64,000 nucleotides of DNA from Pirellulales bacterium (lineage in GTDB: Bacteria > Planctomycetota > Planctomycetia > Pirellulales > JAEUIK01): contig JAHBXR010000006.1 in NCBI GenBank assembly GCA_019636335.1, forward strand, positions 62,001-126,000, given 5' to 3'. A program made the position numbers and the translations under genes. Shown here piece by piece: positions 44,927-55,359 of the stretch. How positions within the stretch are numbered: the first letter of the stretch is position 1; every line of letters begins with the position of its first letter. Below the pieces are notes generated by a model. That model searched no databases. It saw only the letters and a program-made list of their open reading frames with translations, and was not told where the DNA came from.

Positions 44927-47644
44927 ATGATATGGATTCTGCGACAACTCGTGGCCTGCGCGCTGGGCGTATCCCTTGGCTGGACGACTACGGCCTCGGC
45001 CGCTGAAATCGACTACGCTCGCCACGTGAAGCCCGTGCTCCAGGCACGCTGCTACGCCTGCCATGGGGCCCTGAAGCAAGAATCGGGGCTCCGGCTCGAC
45101 ACCGTCGAGTTTGCCCGCCGCGGCGGTGACAGCGGCGCGGCCATCGAGCCAGGCGACGCCGCCGCCAGTCTGCTCGTCGAGCGAATCTCGGCCGACGACG
45201 CCAGCCTGCGCATGCCCCCGGAGGGAGAGCCCTTGTCGGCCGCGCAGATTGACGTGATTCGCGACTGGATTGCCGCCGGCGCCCCGGCCCCGTCCGATGA
45301 GAAACCAGAACGAGATCCGAGCGATCATTGGGCCTTCAAGCCGCCGGTCCCCCCTGCTCTGCCCACCGCCATCAACGCCGACTGGGTGCGTACGCCGATC
45401 GATGCCTTCATCTCGGCCGAGCACGTGTCGCGCGGACTGACGCCCCAGCCCCCCGCCGACAAACGTCTCTGGCTACGCCGCGTGACGCTCGATTTGATCG
45501 GTCTGCCCCCGACGGCCGACGAGCAGGGGGCGTTCCTCGCCGACGACTCGGCGGACGCCTATGAGAAGGTGGTCGAACGTCTGCTCGCCAGCCCGCACTA
45601 TGGCGAACGCTGGGGTCGCCACTGGATGGACATCTGGCGCTACAGCGACTGGTGGGGACTGGGAGCCGAGGTGCGCAATTCTCAAAAGCACATCTGGCAC
45701 TGGCGCGACTGGATCATCGAGTCGCTCAATGCCGATCTCGGCTACGACGAAATGCTCCGGCAGATGCTCGCCGCTGACGAGCTCTATCCGAACGATCTCG
45801 AGCGGCTGCGCGCCGGCGGCTTCCTGGCCCGGCAATACTTCAAGTTCAATCGCACGAGCTGGCTCGACGAGACGATCGAGCACACCTCGAAAGCGATGCT
45901 CGGGCTGACCTTCAACTGCGCGAAGTGCCACGACCACAAGTACGACCCCATCAGCCACGAAGACTACTATCGCCTGCGGGCCGTCTTCGAACCGCACCAG
46001 ATTCGCACCGAGCAGGTGGCCGGCGAACTCGACTTCGAGCGCGACGGCATCCCCCGCGCGTTCGACTGCAACCTCGAAGCAGTGACGCACATTCACGTGC
46101 GCGGCGACGATCGCACGCCAGATACCAGCCGCGCGATCGAGCCTGGCATTCCCAGCTTCCTGCCACAGGCCGATTGGCACATCGAAGCGGTCTCGCTTCC
46201 CGCCGAATCGTATGCGCCGGGCCTGCGTCCCTACATTCTCGAAGGGCAACTCCAGGCGGCCGATAAGAAGATCGCCGAGGCACGCGCCAGCATCGAGCTC
46301 GTTCGGGCCGAATTAAACAAGTCGGAAGAAGCCGCTCGGCTAGCCACGACGAGCGGCATGGAGCCTTCGGCCGAAGTGTTGCAAGGCGTCGCTCATGCCC
46401 AGTGGGCGATGGCTGCCGCCGAGAAATCGCGGACGGCGACCGAGGCCGTCATTCCGTCTCTGCAAGCGCGAGCTGCCGCGGATCGCGCCCGGTTCGCTGA
46501 ACCTCCTGCGGAAAATGCTGCCGCGCTCGCTAGGGCTGCGGTGGCGGCCGAGCGTGCGCTGGCCATTGCCACGGCTGCGGAAGCGGTCGCCAAAGCAGAG
46601 CTTGCCCACGCCCAGGCCGCTGAAGACAAGAAGGCCGCCGAGGAAAAACTGAACGCAGCCCGCCAGGCGTTCGAGAACGCCCAGAAACTCGCCGCCGAGT
46701 CGAGCGAGGAATATACGCCGCTTCCAGGTGCGTTGAAGACCCTTGAATCGAACTTGGAAGATGAACAGTCTCGCCAAAAGCCCTTTCCGCGCACGAGCAC
46801 GGGGCGCCGCACGGCACTTGCTCGCTGGCTTACTGATCCGGCGAATCCGCTTCCCGCACGCGTGGCGATGAATCATCTCTGGTCGAGACATCTCGGCCGG
46901 CCGCTCGTCGCCACGGTGTTCGACTTCGGCCGCAACGGCGCCGCCCCCAGCCATCCCGAACTGCTCGACTGGCTCGCCGTGGAATTCATCGAACACGGCT
47001 GGAGCATGAAGCACATGCACCGGATGATCGTCCTGTCGAATACCTATCGCATGAACTCTTCCGCGGCCGGCGCCACTGAAGAGAATCTCGCGCGAGATGA
47101 GGAAAACAAGTTCTATTGGCGCGCGAATCCCGTGCGGATGGAGGCGCAATCGGTGCGCGATAGCCTGCTGCACCTGGCGGGCGAGCTCGATCAGACGCTC
47201 GGCGGGCCGAGCATCCCCACCCAGGACGAAACGTCGCGCCGTCGCAGCATCTATTTCATCCAGTCTCACAACGACCACCAGACGTTCCTCGAAACGTTCG
47301 ACGACGCCATGGTCCGCGAATGTTATCGTCGCTCGGAAAGCATCGTGCCGCAGCAGGCCCTGGCGTTGGCCAACAGTCCGCTGGCCGCCGGCATGGCCGG
47401 CAAGATTGCCGCGCGACTGAATGCCGCGTCTCCCGAGCAATCGGACGAGGACTTCGCTCGAGCAGCTTTTGTCTTGATCCTGGCCGAAGAACCAACCGCC
47501 GACGAGTTGTCTGTCTGTCGCGAGGCGCTCGCCGCCCTCGTGTCGGCGGCCACCGCCCAGAATCATTCGAACCCCAGCGTGCAGGCGCGCACCAATCTGG
47601 TCCACGCGCTGTTGAACCACAACGACTTTGTCACGGTGCGCTGA
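44927..47644 (+). CDS. Secreted cytochrome-c / DUF1549 / DUF1553 protein
   Basis: 905 residues from ATG 44927 with a signal peptide ([20 protein letters not shown]...SAA). PSCyt1-type haem motif CYACHGA near 42-48; DUF1549 with [20 protein letters not shown] and [20 protein letters not shown] near 330-350, the second CxxCH; a ~150-residue Ala/Glu-rich coiled coil around 440-600; then DUF1553 with [20 protein letters not shown] and [21 protein letters not shown] hallmark planctomycete family, usually paired with DUF1501, as here (31 nt apart). Thought to act in extracellular/periplasmic breakdown of organic matter; the reaction is not known. Confidence 0.93.
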   Translation: MIWILRQLVACALGVSLGWTTTASAAEIDYARHVKPVLQARCYACHGALKQESGLRLDTVEFARRGGDSGAAIEPGDAAASLLVERISADDASLRMPPEGEPLSAAQIDVIRDWIAAGAPAPSDEKPERDPSDHWAFKPPVPPALPTAINADWVRTPIDAFISAEHVSRGLTPQPPADKRLWLRRVTLDLIGLPPTADEQGAFLADDSADAYEKVVERLLASPHYGERWGRHWMDIWRYSDWWGLGAEVRNSQKHIWHWRDWIIESLNADLGYDEMLRQMLAADELYPNDLERLRAGGFLARQYFKFNRTSWLDETIEHTSKAMLGLTFNCAKCHDHKYDPISHEDYYRLRAVFEPHQIRTEQVAGELDFERDGIPRAFDCNLEAVTHIHVRGDDRTPDTSRAIEPGIPSFLPQADWHIEAVSLPAESYAPGLRPYILEGQLQAADKKIAEARASIELVRAELNKSEEAARLATTSGMEPSAEVLQGVAHAQWAMAAAEKSRTATEAVIPSLQARAAADRARFAEPPAENAAALARAAVAAERALAIATAAEAVAKAELAHAQAAEDKKAAEEKLNAARQAFENAQKLAAESSEEYTPLPGALKTLESNLEDEQSRQKPFPRTSTGRRTALARWLTDPANPLPARVAMNHLWSRHLGRPLVATVFDFGRNGAAPSHPELLDWLAVEFIEHGWSMKHMHRMIVLSNTYRMNSSAAGATEENLARDEENKFYWRANPVRMEAQSVRDSLLHLAGELDQTLGGPSIPTQDETSRRRSIYFIQSHNDHQTFLETFDDAMVRECYRRSESIVPQQALALANSPLAAGMAGKIAARLNAASPEQSDEDFARAAFVLILAEEPTADELSVCREALAALVSAATAQNHSNPSVQARTNLVHALLNHNDFVTVR

Positions 47645-47675
47645 CCGGCACCCCTCTGACACGACGATACCAACC

Positions 47676-49148
47676 ATGACCCGTTCTCACCATCATCGCG
47701 GTTGCACCGGTATCCACCGGCGCACGTTTCTGGCCGATCTGGGCATGGGATTCACGGGTATGGCGCTCGGAGCAATGCTCTCGCAGGATGGCATCGTTCG
47801 TGCCGCCGAGGCCTCTGGCTGGCGACCTCCCGACGGTCGCCCCCACTTCGCCCCCCGGGCGCAGAGCGTCATCTGGCTTTTCATGAATGGCGGCGTCTCG
47901 CACATGGAGAGCTTCGATCCCAAGCCGGCGCTGGATCAGTATGCCGGCAAGACGATCGATGAAACCCCCTTTGCCGACGTGCAGAACCCCGAGCGGCTGA
48001 AGCTGGCCCGGGTCACCGTCATCAATGACGCCAATGGCCAGCAGCGCAATAAGCTCTACCCATTGCAAGTGGGCTTCCGCAAGTACGGACAATGCGGCGT
48101 CGAGCTGAGCGACTGGGTGCCCCACGTCGGCGCGCATGCCGACGATATCTGCTTTCTGCGCTCGATCTACACCACCGACGACAATCACGGCGCGCAGACG
48201 CAGTTTCACTCGGGCCGTCACATGCTCGACGGCGAGTATCCGAACCTCGGCGCCTGGGTACACTATGGCCTTGGTTCGGTGAACGACAATCTGCCGCAGT
48301 ACATCTCGCTGGGAAATCGCGAGTATTGGAACAAAAAAGACGGCCACTATCTGGGGCCGGCACACGATGCCGTCCCGATCCGCGTCGACCCGGCCAACCC
48401 GCTCGAATTCGGCCAGTTGGCCGAGGGGATCTCGCGCGAGGAACAACGCATTCAGTTCGACCTCGTCGATCGTCTGAACCAACTGCAGGCGATCGAGTAC
48501 CCGCACGATCCGGCCCTCGCCGCGCGGATCCAATCGTACGAGCTGGCTTTCCGCATGCAGACCTCGGTCCCTAACGTGCTCGACTTCGACCAGGAAAGCG
48601 CCGAGACGCAGCAGCTCTACGGCCTCGACGATCCGGCCACGAAAGAGTTCGGTATGCAGATGCTCGCCTGCCGGCGTTTCGTCGAGCAAGGGGTGCGCTT
48701 CGTGCAGGTTCAGCACGGCGCCGGGGGGGCCGGCGTCTGGGACGCCCACGGTGGGCTCAAGGCCAACCACGAGAAGAACTTCCGCGCCGTCGACAAGCCG
48801 ATCGGCGGTCTGCTGACCGATCTCAAACGCCGTGGGCTGCTCGACTCGACGCTCGTGATCTTCGCCAGCGAGTTCGGTCGCACGCCGGGCTCGCAGAACG
48901 GCGACGGCCGCGACCACCACATCTATGGCTTCTCGGTCTGGATGGCCGGCGGCGGCATCAAGGGGGGCATCACGCACGGCGCGACCGACGAGATCGGCTT
49001 CCACGCCGTCGAGCATCCTCACTACGTGACCGACATCCACGCCACGATCCTGCACCAACTCGGGCTCGACTCGCGACGCCTCGAAGTGCCTGGGCGCAAA
49101 CGGCTCGATATCGATCACGGCCAGGTGATCCGTGATATTCTGGCGTAG
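47676..49148 (+). CDS. Tat-exported DUF1501 protein
   Basis: 490 residues from ATG 47676. The twin-arginine signal [20 protein letters not shown] directs folded export. The DUF1501 core includes [20 protein letters not shown] near 60-80, [18 protein letters not shown] [24 protein letters not shown] and [20 protein letters not shown], the alkaline-phosphatase/sulfatase-like fold metal ligands. It follows the DUF1549/1553 gene and forms the usual planctomycete pair. Its stop is 2 nt from the stop of the convergent PQQ-dehydrogenase gene. Confidence 0.94.
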   Translation: MTRSHHHRGCTGIHRRTFLADLGMGFTGMALGAMLSQDGIVRAAEASGWRPPDGRPHFAPRAQSVIWLFMNGGVSHMESFDPKPALDQYAGKTIDETPFADVQNPERLKLARVTVINDANGQQRNKLYPLQVGFRKYGQCGVELSDWVPHVGAHADDICFLRSIYTTDDNHGAQTQFHSGRHMLDGEYPNLGAWVHYGLGSVNDNLPQYISLGNREYWNKKDGHYLGPAHDAVPIRVDPANPLEFGQLAEGISREEQRIQFDLVDRLNQLQAIEYPHDPALAARIQSYELAFRMQTSVPNVLDFDQESAETQQLYGLDDPATKEFGMQMLACRRFVEQGVRFVQVQHGAGGAGVWDAHGGLKANHEKNFRAVDKPIGGLLTDLKRRGLLDSTLVIFASEFGRTPGSQNGDGRDHHIYGFSVWMAGGGIKGGITHGATDEIGFHAVEHPHYVTDIHATILHQLGLDSRRLEVPGRKRLDIDHGQVIRDILA

Positions 49149-49150
49149 CG

Positions 49151-51889
49151 TTAGTCGGTTGCTTTTGGCTCGGCGCTCGCGGCGGGCGACTGACCGAGAT
49201 ACGCCAGCAGATCGAGCACTTCTTCCAACGTCAGCACGTTGAGCATGCCGGCCGGCATGTTCGAGATCTCCGCAAGTCCCCTCGCCACGATCGTCGCTTT
49301 TTTCACGCTCACCACGTCGGCGTCTCCGGCGCCGGTGCGCAGGACGACGTGGAGTTCGGTTTCCTGCTCGATGCGCCCGGTGTGCCGTAGTCCCTCGTCG
49401 GTTTCGATCACCGTGGCGGCGTACGCCTCGGGAATAACCTTCGACGGATGCACGATCGATTCGAGCACCTGCGCCGGCGTCTGACGGCGTGCCAAATCGG
49501 TCAGGTCTGGCCCGACGGTCCCGCGTGCCGTGCCCAGCCGGTGGCACTGCGCGCAGCCGATCTCGGCGAACAGGCGTTCGCCCGACTCGCGCGAGCGTGG
49601 CTCGGCGAGCTTTACCAGCTCGGGCGTCAGCTCGTCCAACGTCCAGTCGCGAACGAACGTTCGTTTCGGCTTCAACTCGGCGATCCAATCGCGAAACAGC
49701 TCGACGGCTCGCTGGTCGACGCGCGCCACCACAAGCGGCGGCATCTGACCACGGCCGCGGTGCGAGAGGCGATGCAACAGCACCGATTGCTCGGGGTGCC
49801 CGGGTGCGACGAGCATGGCGTTGGCCATGCCAAACGTATCGTGTTGTGGCCGCGCCTCGATCAGGTTGGTCGCGTCGGCCGCCGTCGCGAATCCCAGCTC
49901 CATCCGCGCGTTGCCACCCCCGGCCGCCACGTGGCAGGCCGCGCAATTGGCATGCAGGTACGAACGCGCGCGGGCCTTGAGCAGCGCAGTACGATCGTAT
50001 GGGTCGACCAAATGCGCGAGCTCCGCCGCCGGCTTCGGCAGCGCGTCTTGAAAGAGTCCCCCGCGAGCAAACCGCTCCAGTTGATTCTCGCCGGTGCGAT
50101 CCTCACCCGCCGGGCGGTTCATCTGCACCTCGCTCAACCCCAAGACGTAGTTCGCGGCGCGCGAATGGCAGGCCAGACACTCCGTGCGGCCGGGAAATCG
50201 CCACACGATCTGCGACGACTCACCCGGTATCTCTTCCTCGCAAATTATCAACGTCTGCTTGGCGCCGTTCTTGTCCACCAACTCGGCATCGGACTGCGCT
50301 TCGTTCCAGCGATACGAGTAGCCCGTCCATTCGTTCTGCCGCCGGACGAGCAAACGCGTCTCGATGCGACGCGGCTCGCACTTGTCATTCTCGGCGCAGG
50401 GCAGACTCAGCGTCTGCACCAGGACCGCTCCATTCTCGAAGTTCCAGCCCCCGGTTGCTGTATAGGCGATCTTCGTCTCGCCATCGAGCGCCAGAAAGCG
50501 CGCGGCGCTGGCGCCGTCGGCCCAGGCCGGCGCGTTGACTTCATAGGGAATCGCGCCCGGCGCTGGCCGATGCTCGGTTACCGAAGTGAAAAGCCCTGTC
50601 TCACTGAGCCTGGTTGGAAATGGCGTCCCTTCGATGGTTGTCACCTGAGGCACGAGCCGATAGATGCCGCCACCATGATCGACGACGAGCAGCTCGCCGC
50701 GCTGATCGACGCGGAACGCCGCAATCTGCAGCGTCGTATCGGCCAGCTCGCGCCATTCGAGCAGCGTGTCGCCATCGTGCCTGGCGCCCCAGATCTTGCC
50801 GGTCGAGTAGTCACCGTAGACGTAGACGCCATCGAGTTCTGGCAGCGCGTGCCCGTAATACACGACGCCCCCCGTCAGCGAACGGAACTCCGAATGGGGA
50901 TGTTCGATCGTCGGCGGCACAATGGGGGCGGGGCCGCGCTGGCGGTGTAGATAGAAAGGATGGCTCCCTTCGTAGACGCTCCAGCCGCAATTATCGCCGC
51001 GGCAAATCAGGTGCGCGGTCTCCCACTGATCCTGACCGTTGTTCCCCACCCAGACGTGGCCGGTTCGTTCGTCGACGCACATGCGCCAGGGATTGCGCAG
51101 CCCGATGGCCCACAGTTCGCGGCGTGCCCCCTCGATGCCGAGAAAGGGATTGTCCACGGGAATCGAGTAGGCGCAATCCTCGGCCGTGTGATCGACGTCG
51201 ATGCGCAGCACGGCCCCCAGCAAGTTGCCGACATCCTGTCCGCTGTCGAACGTATCGGAATCGCTCGTGCCATCTCCTGATGTGATGTAAAGCATCCCGT
51301 CCAGACCAAACGCCAGATCGCCCCCATCGTGGCCGGCCGATTCCCATTCGAGCAGCGGCAGTTCCGTCGCTGGATCGATCGTCAGTGGCGATCGCGACGT
51401 GGCGGTGAAGCGCGAGATGCGATTCGCGCGGTCTGGCTGGTCCCAGGGTCCGTTCGAGAAGACATACACGTAACCGTTCTCTTGAAAGCGAGGATGAAAC
51501 GTCAGCCCATAGATGAGCCGCCGATCCATCTCGAGCACCGGATCCATTTGCGCCGTCTCGGGATCGTCGACGAGGCGTACGATCTTCGCCGGCCGGTCCG
51601 CCTCGCCCCCTTGCAGGATTGCGACCAGCTCCTGCGTTCCGGGCACAGGCGCGAGATAGATCGGCGCCTTCCATTCGATCTTGGCGAACGTGCGCTCGAC
51701 CGTGTAGGGGGGCGGTGGTTCCGGCGAACCGGTCAGTCGTGTGTTGTGCCACAACACACGGTTGGCCGCCGGCGTAGCCGCTACGTCAGCCTCTTGCGCG
51801 AACGAGCCTGTCCCCCAGGTCGACCCGAGCGCAAGCGCGCAGGCAAGTTGCCACGCCATCCACCATGCTCGAACCTGCAATCGCATCAC
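49151..51889 (-). CDS. Secreted PQQ-type sugar dehydrogenase fused to c-type cytochrome domains
   Basis: 912 residues with a signal peptide. Residues ~80-420 form a beta-propeller of the glucose/sorbosone dehydrogenase family (LIYGLTFHPRFQENGYVYVF; GHDGGDLAFGLDGMLYITSG; NPWRMCVDERTGHVWVGNNG; GVYVYGDYSTGKIWG). A middle region of ~200 residues carries CLACHSR and CAACHVAAGG, and the C-terminus has the planctomycete haem-binding domain with CAQCHRLG, KVIPEAYAATVIETDEG and NMPAGMLNVLTLEEVLDLLA. Three CxxCH motifs pass electrons. It probably oxidises a sugar outside the cytoplasm. Confidence 0.9.
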   Translation of the reverse strand: MMRLQVRAWWMAWQLACALALGSTWGTGSFAQEADVAATPAANRVLWHNTRLTGSPEPPPPYTVERTFAKIEWKAPIYLAPVPGTQELVAILQGGEADRPAKIVRLVDDPETAQMDPVLEMDRRLIYGLTFHPRFQENGYVYVFSNGPWDQPDRANRISRFTATSRSPLTIDPATELPLLEWESAGHDGGDLAFGLDGMLYITSGDGTSDSDTFDSGQDVGNLLGAVLRIDVDHTAEDCAYSIPVDNPFLGIEGARRELWAIGLRNPWRMCVDERTGHVWVGNNGQDQWETAHLICRGDNCGWSVYEGSHPFYLHRQRGPAPIVPPTIEHPHSEFRSLTGGVVYYGHALPELDGVYVYGDYSTGKIWGARHDGDTLLEWRELADTTLQIAAFRVDQRGELLVVDHGGGIYRLVPQVTTIEGTPFPTRLSETGLFTSVTEHRPAPGAIPYEVNAPAWADGASAARFLALDGETKIAYTATGGWNFENGAVLVQTLSLPCAENDKCEPRRIETRLLVRRQNEWTGYSYRWNEAQSDAELVDKNGAKQTLIICEEEIPGESSQIVWRFPGRTECLACHSRAANYVLGLSEVQMNRPAGEDRTGENQLERFARGGLFQDALPKPAAELAHLVDPYDRTALLKARARSYLHANCAACHVAAGGGNARMELGFATAADATNLIEARPQHDTFGMANAMLVAPGHPEQSVLLHRLSHRGRGQMPPLVVARVDQRAVELFRDWIAELKPKRTFVRDWTLDELTPELVKLAEPRSRESGERLFAEIGCAQCHRLGTARGTVGPDLTDLARRQTPAQVLESIVHPSKVIPEAYAATVIETDEGLRHTGRIEQETELHVVLRTGAGDADVVSVKKATIVARGLAEISNMPAGMLNVLTLEEVLDLLAYLGQSPAASAEPKATD

Positions 51890-51893
51890 CGGG

Positions 51894-53165
51894 CTAACTC
51901 TGCCAGAAGGTCGATTCGCGCGGCGACTGGTACTTCACGGCGAGATGGGGCGTGTCGAGCCGCTGCTGTCCCGTGCCGAGCGATTTCATGCCCGCCGCCA
52001 CGAGGCCTGAAGTCAGCAACGTGCGTTCGACAGGCAATGGCGTCTTGCCCGTCAGGAACGTCTCTTCCACCTTCGACATCAGCGCGGCCGAATAGACGAC
52101 ATTCGGATTCGGCGGCAGATAGAACAACGTGGAAAGGGGATCTTCCTGACCCGCAATGCGCGCCGCAAAGGTGAAATCGCCGACCAGGCCGTTCATCAGC
52201 AGCATGGTCGCGCGCAATCCGTCATTGTACTCGAAGCGATACGTCACCGGCTCCTCGACCCAGCTCTTGATCTGCTCGACCGTGGGATAGCGATCGCTGA
52301 ATGTCTCGGGTTGGGCCAGCGTCTGCGTGCGCGAGAGGCAGGCCTCAAACAGTTTCGGATCCCACCCTCCTTGGTCCCAACTGCCTGCGACGAGCGCGTC
52401 CCACACCGCCGGCCCACGCAGGGCCTGCATGTTCGCCACGCCGGTCTCACCGCCGCGTCGGCGTTCGGCCATACACTGCAAGACTTCGAGCGCGTGAAAG
52501 TCGTAGCTGTCGACCGCCCCCATCGCGACGCACATGATCTCGTCCAATTGCGCGCCGAAGGGCAAATCGATCGAGGGCATGCGCCACGTCACGGGTAGCG
52601 AAGAGCCGGCGATCAAGGGAAAGCCAAGCGATCGGGACGTCTCGACCATCTCCTTGGCCCAATCCCAATTCCACGACAGGTGCTTGTCGTTGAACACGGG
52701 CACGGCGCGGCCCTCTTGCCGAAAGACGTCGGTCACCTGCTTGAAGAACTCGTAACGAGGATACTTCTTCTGTCCCAGCTCGTTGTCGGGATAGTTGCCA
52801 TGCTCGCCGATGATGAGCACCCCGTCGACGGCCAGCTTGTTGCCTCCGGCCCGCACCGCCTCGGCGATCGTGGGATAGATCTTGAAGCCGAATTCCTTGG
52901 CGCGGCTGCGGCTGAGGTCGTTCTCCGGAAACTGGTCGACGTAGGCCGCCACCACCTCGAAAGGCGGATGATGCCACGCCCCTTCGCGCGGATAGCCCAC
53001 GAGAAACCGCTCGGCCATGTGCCAGGCGTGTGAATGATAGCGCCACTCCGTGGTGACGACGGCCAATTTGCGACGAGCACCTCCCGTGGCATCATCGGCA
53101 CGCAAGAGCGTGGCGCCGGCCAATCCGGCGCCGAGCGTACCCAAAAAGTTCCGCCGAGTGAGCAT
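51894..53165 (-). CDS. Tat-exported conserved protein of unknown function
   Basis: 423 residues from ATG 53165; the frame from 53228 adds residues without a signal function. The N-terminus LTRRNFLGTLGAGLAGATLL is a twin-arginine signal. The mature part is soluble, begins KLAVVTTEWRYHSHAWHMAE and contains GVLIIGEHGNYPDNELGQKK and DLPFGAQLDEIMCVAMGAVD. I associate this with planctomycete secreted proteins without known function. Precedes the dehydrogenase by 4 nt and is probably co-transcribed. Confidence 0.75.
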   Translation of the reverse strand: MLTRRNFLGTLGAGLAGATLLRADDATGGARRKLAVVTTEWRYHSHAWHMAERFLVGYPREGAWHHPPFEVVAAYVDQFPENDLSRSRAKEFGFKIYPTIAEAVRAGGNKLAVDGVLIIGEHGNYPDNELGQKKYPRYEFFKQVTDVFRQEGRAVPVFNDKHLSWNWDWAKEMVETSRSLGFPLIAGSSLPVTWRMPSIDLPFGAQLDEIMCVAMGAVDSYDFHALEVLQCMAERRRGGETGVANMQALRGPAVWDALVAGSWDQGGWDPKLFEACLSRTQTLAQPETFSDRYPTVEQIKSWVEEPVTYRFEYNDGLRATMLLMNGLVGDFTFAARIAGQEDPLSTLFYLPPNPNVVYSAALMSKVEETFLTGKTPLPVERTLLTSGLVAAGMKSLGTGQQRLDTPHLAVKYQSPRESTFWQS

Positions 53166-53267
53166 CGTTCCACACCCTCGAAGATTCACTAGGAAAATAG
53201 CGGCGCGCGGCCGCTCCAAATAGGCCATGCCGCCGCGCCGATAGCAAGCAAAAAGCGTGGTGGCGGT

Positions 53268-54104
53268 CTAAATGCCCAACCATTCGACCACGGCGAGTAG
53301 CCCATCGTCGTCGTGGCGGGGAGCCACGCGGTCGGCGGCGGCCTTCACTTCGTCGAGGGCATTGCCCATGGCCACCCCGAGGCCCGCCGCGCGAATCATG
53401 GGGAGGTCGTTGACGTCGTCGCCGACGGCGCAGATCTCCGCGTCGGCGATGCCCCATTCGCGGGCCAGTCGCTCGATGCCCGACCACTTCGTGATGCCAA
53501 TTCCCGCGATTTCGCACATGTAGCCGCGATAGCGCGGGCTGCGCAGCACGTGCGTGTAGAGCCGCTCGGGTAGCGCCGCCTGTAACTGCCGCTCGAGCAG
53601 TAGCATCTCATCGCGCGTTCCCATGGCACACAGGGCGAAGATGCCCGGCGGCGGATCGGCCACAAGACTCGGCGACACGCGCTCGTAGCCGTCGTTCAAG
53701 TCGAGGAACTCCGCCAGCTCGGGCGACTTGGGCCGTCGATGCCGGCAATAGAAATCGAACTCCTCGGCGTGCGTGTCGGCGTACAGGATCGGATCGTAGC
53801 CCGCCCGATCAACGTGCGCGAGCACCGCCCCCAGCAGGTCACGATCGAGCGTCGCCTCGAACAGCGTCTGATGGTCGAGGGGCCGCTTGATCAAGGCGCC
53901 GCAATTGCACACCAGCGGCGCGTCGAGTTCGAGCGGCGCGACCAGGGGCAACGCACGGCCATAGCGGCGCCCCGTCGCCAGTACGATCCTCACCCCGGCC
54001 TCGCGCGCCCTGCGCAATGCTGTCAACGTCGGCCGCGTGAGCTCGTCGCGACTGTTGACGAGCGTTCCATCGATGTCGATCGCGAGCAAGCGGTACTTGG
54101 GCAT
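53268..54104 (-). CDS. HAD-superfamily phosphatase, Cof type
   Basis: 278 residues from ATG 54104. HAD motif I LLAIDIDGTLVNSRDELT near 6-20, motif II VLATGRRYGRAL, a large Cof-type cap domain in the middle, motif III lysine in GIGITKWSGIERLAREWGIA and motif IV CAVGDDVNDLPMIRAAG, AMGNALDEVKAAAD. All catalytic aspartates are present. Hydrolyses small phosphorylated metabolites such as sugar phosphates or flavin precursors; the substrate cannot be told. Its start lies inside the end of the upstream NPCBM gene frame boundary by about 50 nt of spacing, same strand. Confidence 0.93.
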   Translation of the reverse strand: MPKYRLLAIDIDGTLVNSRDELTRPTLTALRRAREAGVRIVLATGRRYGRALPLVAPLELDAPLVCNCGALIKRPLDHQTLFEATLDRDLLGAVLAHVDRAGYDPILYADTHAEEFDFYCRHRRPKSPELAEFLDLNDGYERVSPSLVADPPPGIFALCAMGTRDEMLLLERQLQAALPERLYTHVLRSPRYRGYMCEIAGIGITKWSGIERLAREWGIADAEICAVGDDVNDLPMIRAAGLGVAMGNALDEVKAAADRVAPRHDDDGLLAVVEWLGI

Positions 54105-54153
54105 CAGGGTCTCATCGTGCGAAGAATGGTCCGGCCAGGTGGGAAGGGGCGGG

Positions 54154-55359
54154 CTAGCGAACGAGTCGAGCATGCAGCCAATCGGCGTGGTCGAGCTCGT
54201 CCCCCCGATCGGCGAAATCGACGATCAGGCTCAAGCGTTCCGCCCCCGTGATGTCAACCGAGATCGGACGCGGCGGCTCGCCACCCCGGATGACGGGACT
54301 GGCGAAGGCCTCTTTGCCATCGGCGAACACGCGGAACACGACGCTGCCCCTCTTGCCGGCACTGTCGTCGAGCGCCAGATCGGCCTCGAACCGGCGCCAC
54401 GGTTGAGCGAGATCCCAGCTCAATCGCGCCGTGCTGTGCATGCCCACCCCCTTGAGATAGAGCCGGCCGCCGCTGCGTAGCAGGCCCCCCGTGACGGACC
54501 GATCGAGCTGGTAGGGCCACTCGAGCTCGAGGAAGGGGAGATGGCGATAGCTGGCCGGCTCGAGATCCGAGAGCCAGGCAACGTTCTCGTGGGAGGGCAA
54601 GAGCCAGACGATCTCCTGCTTCTCTACGTGCCACGAAGTCTCGTCGTCAAGCTGTAGCGTGGCGGTCGTTTCGTCGCTGGTAAGCGAAGCCACCTGCAAA
54701 CGCGTACCATCGGCCAGGCCAACCAGCACGCCGGTCGCGGGCCCATCGGAAGACAAGCGCAAGGCAGGATCGAAGGCCACGGCGGTTACCTTCTCGAGCT
54801 CGACGTCGAGCTGGCCGACGTTCGATTCGAATTCGATTCGGTCCGGGGAGAGTTGAACGATCGTCCCTTTCAATTCATCGCCATTGGCCAGAAAAAGACG
54901 TTCGGCGTCGGCCTCGGTCGCCGCCAGGGCATGCAGTCGACGATCGCGCTCGATCGCATCGAAACAGGGCTGAAACATCACGCCGGCGACGTGGGAGAGG
55001 GGAATCCGAATCGTGGCCGTCCGGCGCATGTCGCTCCACAACAGCGAATCCTCGACTTCGAGCGTTTCGTCGGCCAGCGAGACAGCGCCCGCGACCAGCA
55101 CGCCCCCGCGATCCAACACCACCTGCACGCCCCGGCCCGATTCGATCGGAGTCCCCCAGGCGATGAACTCGCTTCCCGTGAGGGTGCGGCTTTGCCCCGT
55201 GACGTCGAAGACGTAGGTCCCGCCGGCCTCGATACGGCGTAGCGTGGCGGGCGCGCGCGACGCCGCGGTAACGAGCGTCCCTTCGGCAGCCTGGGTGGCG
55301 GCGAACGGGGCCGCCAGCGTAGCGAGCAAGAGCAACAGGCTGGCCGCCGGAAATCTCAT
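54154..55359 (-). CDS. Secreted NPCBM/NEW2-domain protein
   Basis: 401 residues with a signal peptide (SLLLLLATLAAPFAATQAAE). The N-terminal ~240 residues are beta-rich repeats. The C-terminal ~150 form an NPCBM-type carbohydrate-binding domain: ELEWPYQLDRSVTGGLLRSG, LKGVGMHSTARLSWDLAQP, ALDDSAGKRGSVVFRVFADG and ERLSLIVDFADRGDELDHAD. Likely binds galactose-containing glycans outside the cell. Starts at the base next to the stop of the prenyltransferase-repeat gene. Confidence 0.85.
   Translation of the reverse strand: MRFPAASLLLLLATLAAPFAATQAAEGTLVTAASRAPATLRRIEAGGTYVFDVTGQSRTLTGSEFIAWGTPIESGRGVQVVLDRGGVLVAGAVSLADETLEVEDSLLWSDMRRTATIRIPLSHVAGVMFQPCFDAIERDRRLHALAATEADAERLFLANGDELKGTIVQLSPDRIEFESNVGQLDVELEKVTAVAFDPALRLSSDGPATGVLVGLADGTRLQVASLTSDETTATLQLDDETSWHVEKQEIVWLLPSHENVAWLSDLEPASYRHLPFLELEWPYQLDRSVTGGLLRSGGRLYLKGVGMHSTARLSWDLAQPWRRFEADLALDDSAGKRGSVVFRVFADGKEAFASPVIRGGEPPRPISVDITGAERLSLIVDFADRGDELDHADWLHARLVR

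Noticed and set aside
47631..49946. 771-residue minus-strand frame
   Set aside because: Crosses the DUF1501 gene and part of the dehydrogenase gene in another phase; composition is a shadow.
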